Source of the DNA: Bacteroidales bacterium
GTDB lineage: Bacteria > Bacteroidota > Bacteroidia > Bacteroidales > UBA7960
Length of the DNA stretch: 19,440 bases
Direction: 5' to 3'
NCBI GenBank assembly: GCA_007125275.1
Contig: SLDN01000098.1
Location: forward strand, 1-19,440
The stretch's first letter is position 1. Every line of letters begins with the position of its first letter. The translations under genes and the position numbers were made by a program. Shown here one piece after another: positions 15,518 to 19,440 of the stretch. The notes under the pieces were generated by a model, which saw nothing but the letters and a program-made list of their open reading frames with translations, made no database searches and had not been told where the DNA came from.

Positions 15518-16315
15518 TTATAAAATACTGCCGGCGATGATGGCGGCGAGTCCGGCAAGTAAGCAATAGATCGAGAAATAGTAGATATTGCCCTTGCGCA
15601 CGATGTTGAGCATCCATTTGCAGGCGATCACCCCGGCGACAAAAGCGGAAATGGCACCAATGATCATCGGTGTCATATCCATTGAAGCGCTCCCGGACTC
15701 TTCCGACATCCTGATGATCTTCAAAAAGTTGGCTCCAAAAACAGGGATCAATACCATCAAAAATGAGAACCGGATGGCCTTTCCTCTTTCGATGCCGAAA
15801 AACAGTGCGGTGCTGATGGTGGCACCACTGCGGCTGATGCCCGGCAAGATGGCGAGCGTCTGTGCCAGGCCGATGATCAGCGCGGACTTTAAGGTAACAT
15901 CCTTTTTCTTTGTGGGTGCAAAACGCGTGAGGAAGAGGAGCGTGGCAGTGACAAGCAGCATAAATCCAACGAAAACGACCCTGCCTTCAAAAACACTTTC
16001 TATCTGTTCTTCAAACAGCAGTCCGACAATGCCGGTAGGGATGGCGGAGGCCAGCAACAGCAGGGTGAACTTCATTTCCGGATTCCATTGAAAGCGGAAG
16101 AAGTTAATGATGAGGGATACAATGTCGCGGCGGAAAACGACCACCACGCTCATGAAAGTAGCACCGTGCACAATGATGTTGAAGGTAAAGAAGTTGTGAG
16201 GGTCTTCGAGTCCAAAGAGTGCGCCGCCCAGTTCGAGGTGGCCGCTGCTGCTGACGGGTAAAAATTCTGTCAGACCTTGCAGCAGGCCCAGTATCAAAGC
16301 TTCAATCCAACTCAT
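15518..16315 (-). CDS. uppP: Undecaprenyl-diphosphate phosphatase UppP/BacA
   Basis: Integral membrane phosphatase that recycles undecaprenyl pyrophosphate to the monophosphate carrier used for peptidoglycan and other envelope polymers; overexpression of the family gives bacitracin resistance. 265 aa, with about eight hydrophobic segments. The two active-site regions are intact: QGLTEFLPVSSSGHL at 13-27 (E17, S23, H26) and LPGISRSGATIS at 157-168 (R162). The start overlaps the DUF3098 stop by 4 bp (ATGA), which indicates translational coupling. Unrelated PAP2-type phosphatases lack these motifs, so the assignment is firm. Confidence 0.97.
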   Translation of the reverse strand: MSWIEALILGLLQGLTEFLPVSSSGHLELGGALFGLEDPHNFFTFNIIVHGATFMSVVVVFRRDIVSLIINFFRFQWNPEMKFTLLLLASAIPTGIVGLLFEEQIESVFEGRVVFVGFMLLVTATLLFLTRFAPTKKKDVTLKSALIIGLAQTLAILPGISRSGATISTALFFGIERGKAIRFSFLMVLIPVFGANFLKIIRMSEESGSASMDMTPMIIGAISAFVAGVIACKWMLNIVRKGNIYYFSIYCLLAGLAAIIAGSIL

Positions 16316-16620
16316 TTCCTTTTTTTATAGGGTTGCTCTGACTTGATTTTTGCCTGCGGCCTTTTGGATGCAGGCTCCTCCGGCTTGTTGGTGGTCTTCT
16401 TCATAATGGCATAAATCTGGATGGCATAGCCGGCCAGCACCAATACCGGTGCCAGGGTCAGCCTCCGGAAATTGAAGATGTCTTCACTGAAAACGGCAGG
16501 GTCATCGCTGCCGCCACCAATCATCAGGACAAAGCCCAGTGCAGTCACGGCCAGACCGGTAATGAGCCAGGTGTACTTGTGTCTGTCAAACAGCAGGACG
16601 CTTTTTTGTTGCTTGTTCAT
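16312..16620 (-). CDS. DUF3098 family small membrane protein
   Basis: 102-aa protein of unknown function that I recognise as DUF3098, a Bacteroidota family found between ftsX and uppP. Two predicted transmembrane helices: about residues 17-36 (YTWLITGLAVTALGFVLMIG) and 54-73 (LTLAPVLVLAGYAIQIYAIM). The loop between them contains GGGSDDPAVFSEDIFNFRR, with conserved-looking acidic and phenylalanine residues. The C-terminal tail (75-102) is strongly basic (ending KKRK) and presumably cytoplasmic by the positive-inside rule. It starts 10 bp after ftsX and overlaps uppP by 4 bp, so the three are almost certainly co-translated. The context suggests a role in envelope growth or division, but that is inference only. 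Confidence 0.88.
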   Translation of the reverse strand: MNKQQKSVLLFDRHKYTWLITGLAVTALGFVLMIGGGSDDPAVFSEDIFNFRRLTLAPVLVLAGYAIQIYAIMKKTTNKPEEPASKRPQAKIKSEQPYKKRK

Positions 16621-16630
16621 GTGTATGTGA

Positions 16631-17512
16631 TTAATATAGGTACAAAAAGTCGGTTTTAAGCTTGAGATATTTTCTTACAGCAAAGAACGTTGATATCCAG
16701 CTGATGACGATGCCCAGTATCAGGATGCCGGCAAGCAATATCGTTAGCATCTGCAAATCCAGAAACAAGGCCATTTCGGGTATTTGTTTCCAGCTGGCAT
16801 ATAATGTGATAACAAGCAGGATGATGGTGATGATGGCGCCGATCACACCCTGCATTACACCCCTGATGACGAAAGGCCTGCGGATGAATGACTGCGTGGC
16901 GCCCACCAGCTGCATGCTTTTTATCAGGAAGCGTTTAGAAAACACGCTGAGCCTGATGGTGTTGTTGATGAGGGCAAAGGCGATGATCAGCAATAAAACG
17001 CTGAAAGCCAGCAGCCCAATGCCGATCCGTCTCAGGTTTTCGTTGACCAGGTGTACAAGTGACCGCTGGTAGTCAACGTCTGTGACGATGTTGTGCCGTC
17101 TCACCTGCCCTTCAAACACCGGCATGCTGTCGGGGTTGGCATAAGCCGCTTTGAGGCTCACCTGTATGGATGCCGACAGCGGGTTGTAGCCCAGGAAGGC
17201 AATGAAGTCTTCGCCCAGATCTTCCATGAGCATCTCGGCGGCCTCCTCACGTGAAATAAAAGTGGTTGCATTGACAGACGGCATGGCATCCAGCGCATCA
17301 TTCAGCCGCTTGATGTCATTTTCAGAGGCCCCGTCATCGATAAAAACCGATACAGCGATGCTCTCGCGCAGGTGTTCTGAAAGCTTTTGGGCGTGCAGTA
17401 TGATCAGACCCAGCAGGCCCAGCACAAACAGCACCAGGGTGATGCTCACCACCGTGGATATGTACGAGGACCTCAAACGCCTGCCTATGATCTTGTCTTC
17501 CTGTCGGGCCAT
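16631..17512 (-). CDS. ftsX: Cell division protein FtsX
   Basis: Permease-like partner of the ATPase FtsE; the complex sits at the divisome and activates peptidoglycan hydrolases. 293 aa with the FtsX layout: cytoplasmic N-terminus, helix 1 at about 18-40, a periplasmic loop (about 41-165) carrying the ISREEAAEMLMEDLGEDF and LGYNPLSASIQV segments, then three helices at about 168-188, 218-240 and 258-280. The cytoplasmic loop between helices 2 and 3 has NTIRLSVFSKRFLIKSMQLVGAT, the FtsE-contact type sequence. ftsE is not adjacent, unlike in Proteobacteria. First gene of the ftsX-DUF3098-uppP-truB unit; the region upstream is a heptad array with a possible -7 box beyond it. No Shine-Dalgarno motif before the ATG at 17512. 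Confidence 0.95.
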   Translation of the reverse strand: MARQEDKIIGRRLRSSYISTVVSITLVLFVLGLLGLIILHAQKLSEHLRESIAVSVFIDDGASENDIKRLNDALDAMPSVNATTFISREEAAEMLMEDLGEDFIAFLGYNPLSASIQVSLKAAYANPDSMPVFEGQVRRHNIVTDVDYQRSLVHLVNENLRRIGIGLLAFSVLLLIIAFALINNTIRLSVFSKRFLIKSMQLVGATQSFIRRPFVIRGVMQGVIGAIITIILLVITLYASWKQIPEMALFLDLQMLTILLAGILILGIVISWISTFFAVRKYLKLKTDFLYLY

Positions 17513-17520
17513 TTAATACA

Positions 17521-17702
17521 AGTTATAAGTTGTATGTTAGAAATTATTAATCAGCAATCATTAATCAGCAATCAGCAACCAGCAATCAGCAATCAGCAAT
17601 CAGCAATCATCAACCAGCAATCATCAACCAGCAATCAGCAATCAGCAATCAGCAATCAACAATCAGCAATCAGAAACCATCAATTAGAAATTAGAAATTA
17701 TT
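17521..17702. repeat. Heptanucleotide tandem array upstream of ftsX
   Basis: About 26 consecutive 7-bp units in unbroken phase filling most of the 231-bp gap between the DUF2207 gene and ftsX. The core (17549-17674) is AATCAGC and one- or two-base variants (AACCAGC, AATCATC, AATCAAC, AATCATT). The flanks fade into AATTAGA, AATTATT, AGTTGTA and AGTTATA units in the same phase. On the coding strand of ftsX the unit reads GCTGATT. The array comes to within 8 bp of the ftsX start codon. Confidence 0.95.
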
Positions 17703-17707
17703 GTGTG

Positions 17708-17715
17708 CGAAATTA
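17708..17715 (-). promoter_or_regulatory. Possible -7 promoter element of the ftsX operon
   Basis: TAATTTCG followed by CAC on the minus strand, one mismatch from TAnnTTTG. Its 12-base context (GTAATTTCGCAC) matches the porP/miaB core at 10 positions. It lies beyond the heptad array, about 195 bp before the ftsX ATG, so the array would be transcribed as leader. No -33 element is clear because a T-run directly precedes it. Confidence 0.4.
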
Positions 17716-17743
17716 CAAAAAAAACCTTATTTCCTATCATATG

Positions 17744-19440
17744 TTATCTTGCGCCCCCGCCGCCTGATGCTGCGCCACCGCCACCGCCCATTGTGCCGCC
17801 ACCGCCGGCACCTGTGGTGGAGCTCATCGCCTTGCCGGTGCCGGTGATCACTTTGTTGACGGTTCGGCCGATGTTGTTTGCACTACTGCCATATAATACT
17901 ATCCAGGGGAAATATGCGAACTGCCCCGAATGCTCGAGGGCTTGTGTAAGCCGCTTCAGGTACCTTGGTCCCAGACCCAGCGCTATGCCATAAATCAGGT
18001 GCTCGTTGAGGCTGTCTGCGTCGAGGTCTTTAATGCGGGAATCAAAATCATATTTCTTAAGGTGGTTTTTCAGCGATTTCCACTGTCGGTAGGCGACCTC
18101 CCCCTTTTCGGTGCGCTGCATAATAAACAGGCTTGCAAAGATTGACAGGAACGTCAGCAGTGCGGGTAACAGCAGCCACGGACCGAACAGCACCACCAGC
18201 GCAATCATACCCAACAGGGATGCGATGCTTACAGCGAAGCCTGTGTCACGGCCTTTCTTGCTCTCTTTGTCAAACCATAATTTCTCCAGAGCCTCCTTCT
18301 TTAGCGCCTTTTTCCATTTCTGATAAAACTTCTGCATCTTGAGCTGCTCCTTGCTGATCGTTTTCAATCTGACCTGGTCGGTGCGGCCGCTGAGCTGGTC
18401 GAACAGCTGGCTCAGCAGCATGTGCTCATATTCGGATAACTGTCCGCGGTTTTCTTGCCAAAACCGCCTGTTCGCAATAAAAACGGTGTCTGAAAAGTCT
18501 TTTTTGATGCCCAGGATGATTTTTGTGGTTGTTTTCTCTTCTATTTTGAAGAAGCCTCTGTAGGCCAGGTGAAACATGGTGGATACGAGGGCGTTGTTGG
18601 TGATGTATGTGCCATGCATCAAGTAGTTAACCAGACCGGGTTTTTCTTTTTCAGGAAGTTTTGCGTAAGCTCCGGGCTTTTGGCTGAGCACCGGTTTTTT
18701 TCTGTATTTTCTGAACAGCCAGACCCAAAAGGCGATATATAGCAGGGACACAATGGCTGCTGCTTGTTTTCCTCTGCTGTACCTTTCTTCTCTTCGGATG
18801 TCGCGTTCAGCTTGCCTGGCTTGCTGCTCGAGTTCTTCCTCGCGCATGCGGTTAGCCTCCTCTGCGAGTTGGGCTGTTTCCTCCAGTACGCTTTCGCGGA
18901 TGTAAGTGTTGGAGGACACGAGCCGGTTAAAGCTCGTTGTAGGGTATAGCGCCCTGATTTCAAGATATCTTCCTGCCGGAAGGCGTTCCAGGCTGATCTC
19001 CACGATGCCGTCTTCGGCAATGGAAGAAACGGCCTCGAGGGAGCCGTGCACCCAGTGTTCAGGCTTTCCGGCCGGCAATGGCTCCGGCGGGATGATGCGC
19101 GCGTGGATGTCAGAAATGGGTTTTGTCCATTCGTCAGAGATGATCTGGTAATAGAGAAGGGCGGCATCTGCAAAACGTTCTACGGCGCCTTCGGCCGTGT
19201 AGCGGATGCTGAAGGTGCGGGTGGTGTCGCGTGCATCAAAAAAAAGCTGCAGCTCCAGTTCCCGCTTTCTTTCAACGACACGGAAAGTGCCCGGGTTGCC
19301 GGAGTCATTCTGCGCAAAAGGTTGATCCCCTTCAAACACACTGAAGTTGCTGAAGGTAGCCTTTCCTTCGCGTGGAAAGGTGCGATACACTTCCGAAAAG
19401 CGTCCGTCGAAGCTGAATTCACGGTCTTCCTGCACCTGCA
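17744..19440 (-). CDS. DUF2207 domain membrane protein (5' end outside window)
   Basis: Partial gene: at least 563 codons are visible and the frame stays open to the right edge; the GTG at 19435 is unlikely to be the start because DUF2207 proteins begin with a signal peptide. In numbering from that GTG: an extracytoplasmic DUF2207 beta domain (about 1-170, with FSIRYTAEGAVERFADAALL and YYQIISDEWTKPISDIHARI), a charged coiled coil (182-222), a transmembrane helix (224-243), a cytoplasmic region, a closely spaced helix pair (400-418, 420-439), a further cytoplasmic segment, and a Gly/Ser-rich tail (541-562) ending GGGGAR. Low-complexity Gly tails are usual in this family. Function unknown. It is codirectional with ftsX but separated from it by the heptad array. 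Confidence 0.88.
   Translation of the reverse strand, partial: QVQEDREFSFDGRFSEVYRTFPREGKATFSNFSVFEGDQPFAQNDSGNPGTFRVVERKRELELQLFFDARDTTRTFSIRYTAEGAVERFADAALLYYQIISDEWTKPISDIHARIIPPEPLPAGKPEHWVHGSLEAVSSIAEDGIVEISLERLPAGRYLEIRALYPTTSFNRLVSSNTYIRESVLEETAQLAEEANRMREEELEQQARQAERDIRREERYSRGKQAAAIVSLLYIAFWVWLFRKYRKKPVLSQKPGAYAKLPEKEKPGLVNYLMHGTYITNNALVSTMFHLAYRGFFKIEEKTTTKIILGIKKDFSDTVFIANRRFWQENRGQLSEYEHMLLSQLFDQLSGRTDQVRLKTISKEQLKMQKFYQKWKKALKKEALEKLWFDKESKKGRDTGFAVSIASLLGMIALVVLFGPWLLLPALLTFLSIFASLFIMQRTEKGEVAYRQWKSLKNHLKKYDFDSRIKDLDADSLNEHLIYGIALGLGPRYLKRLTQALEHSGQFAYFPWIVLYGSSANNIGRTVNKVITGTGKAMSSTTGAGGGGTMGGGGGAASGGGGAR

Noticed and set aside
1..17702. CRISPR array as an explanation for the tandem repeats
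   Set aside because: Units are only 7 bp with no spacers, and no cas genes are present.
17387..17767. 126-codon plus-strand frame with repeated Gln/Ser/Asn
   Set aside because: It is translation of the AATCAGC array joined to the antisense strand of ftsX; there is no independent support.
17703..17993. Proline-rich frame on the plus strand
   Set aside because: It is the complement of the Gly-rich end of the DUF2207 gene.

Overview
The window comes from a member of the phylum Bacteroidota. The evidence is a complete type IX secretion/gliding core block (porP/sprF-gldK-gldL-gldM-gldN), which is restricted to this phylum; the order ftsX-DUF3098-uppP-truB-queA, which I recall as a recurrent Bacteroidota arrangement; and start regions that mostly lack Shine-Dalgarno sequences but carry Bacteroidota-type -7 boxes (TAnnTTTG). 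Finer placement is not secure. Coding density is high, all genes are housekeeping or core-envelope genes, and I see no insertion sequence, prophage, CRISPR array, tRNA or rRNA.

Layout: a heptanucleotide tandem array (1-91) sits just before fumC (+, class II fumarase). A two-way terminator (1491-1518) separates fumC from the convergent T9SS operon, which runs leftward from about 7470 to 1558: porP/sprF, gldK, gldL, gldM, gldN. To its right, also leftward, are topA and an arginase-family gene whose metal-binding motifs are degraded. A 384-bp divergent intergenic region (11096-11479) carries facing promoters for topA and miaB plus a second, degenerate heptad array in the miaB leader. miaB (+) abuts ispD (-) with no base between the two stop codons. 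The remaining leftward block is ftsX, DUF3098, uppP, truB, queA, ispD. A third heptad array (17521-17702) lies just upstream of ftsX, and a DUF2207 membrane protein gene runs off the right end.

Functional themes: GldL/GldM form the proton-driven inner-membrane motor and GldK/GldN the periplasmic ring of T9SS, with PorP/SprF an outer-membrane partner. The right half holds three tRNA-modification genes (miaB, truB, queA) beside isoprenoid and cell-wall carrier genes (ispD, uppP) and the divisome/peptidoglycan regulator ftsX.

Most unusual: (i) three intergenic arrays with different unit sequences but the same strict 7-bp period, each directly upstream of a gene; (ii) the arginase-like protein, which lacks three of the six canonical metal ligands; (iii) a perfect 9-bp hairpin between gldL and gldM, at a point where the motor needs unequal subunit amounts. 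No wholly new multi-gene system is evident. The heptad arrays are the best candidate for something poorly described.
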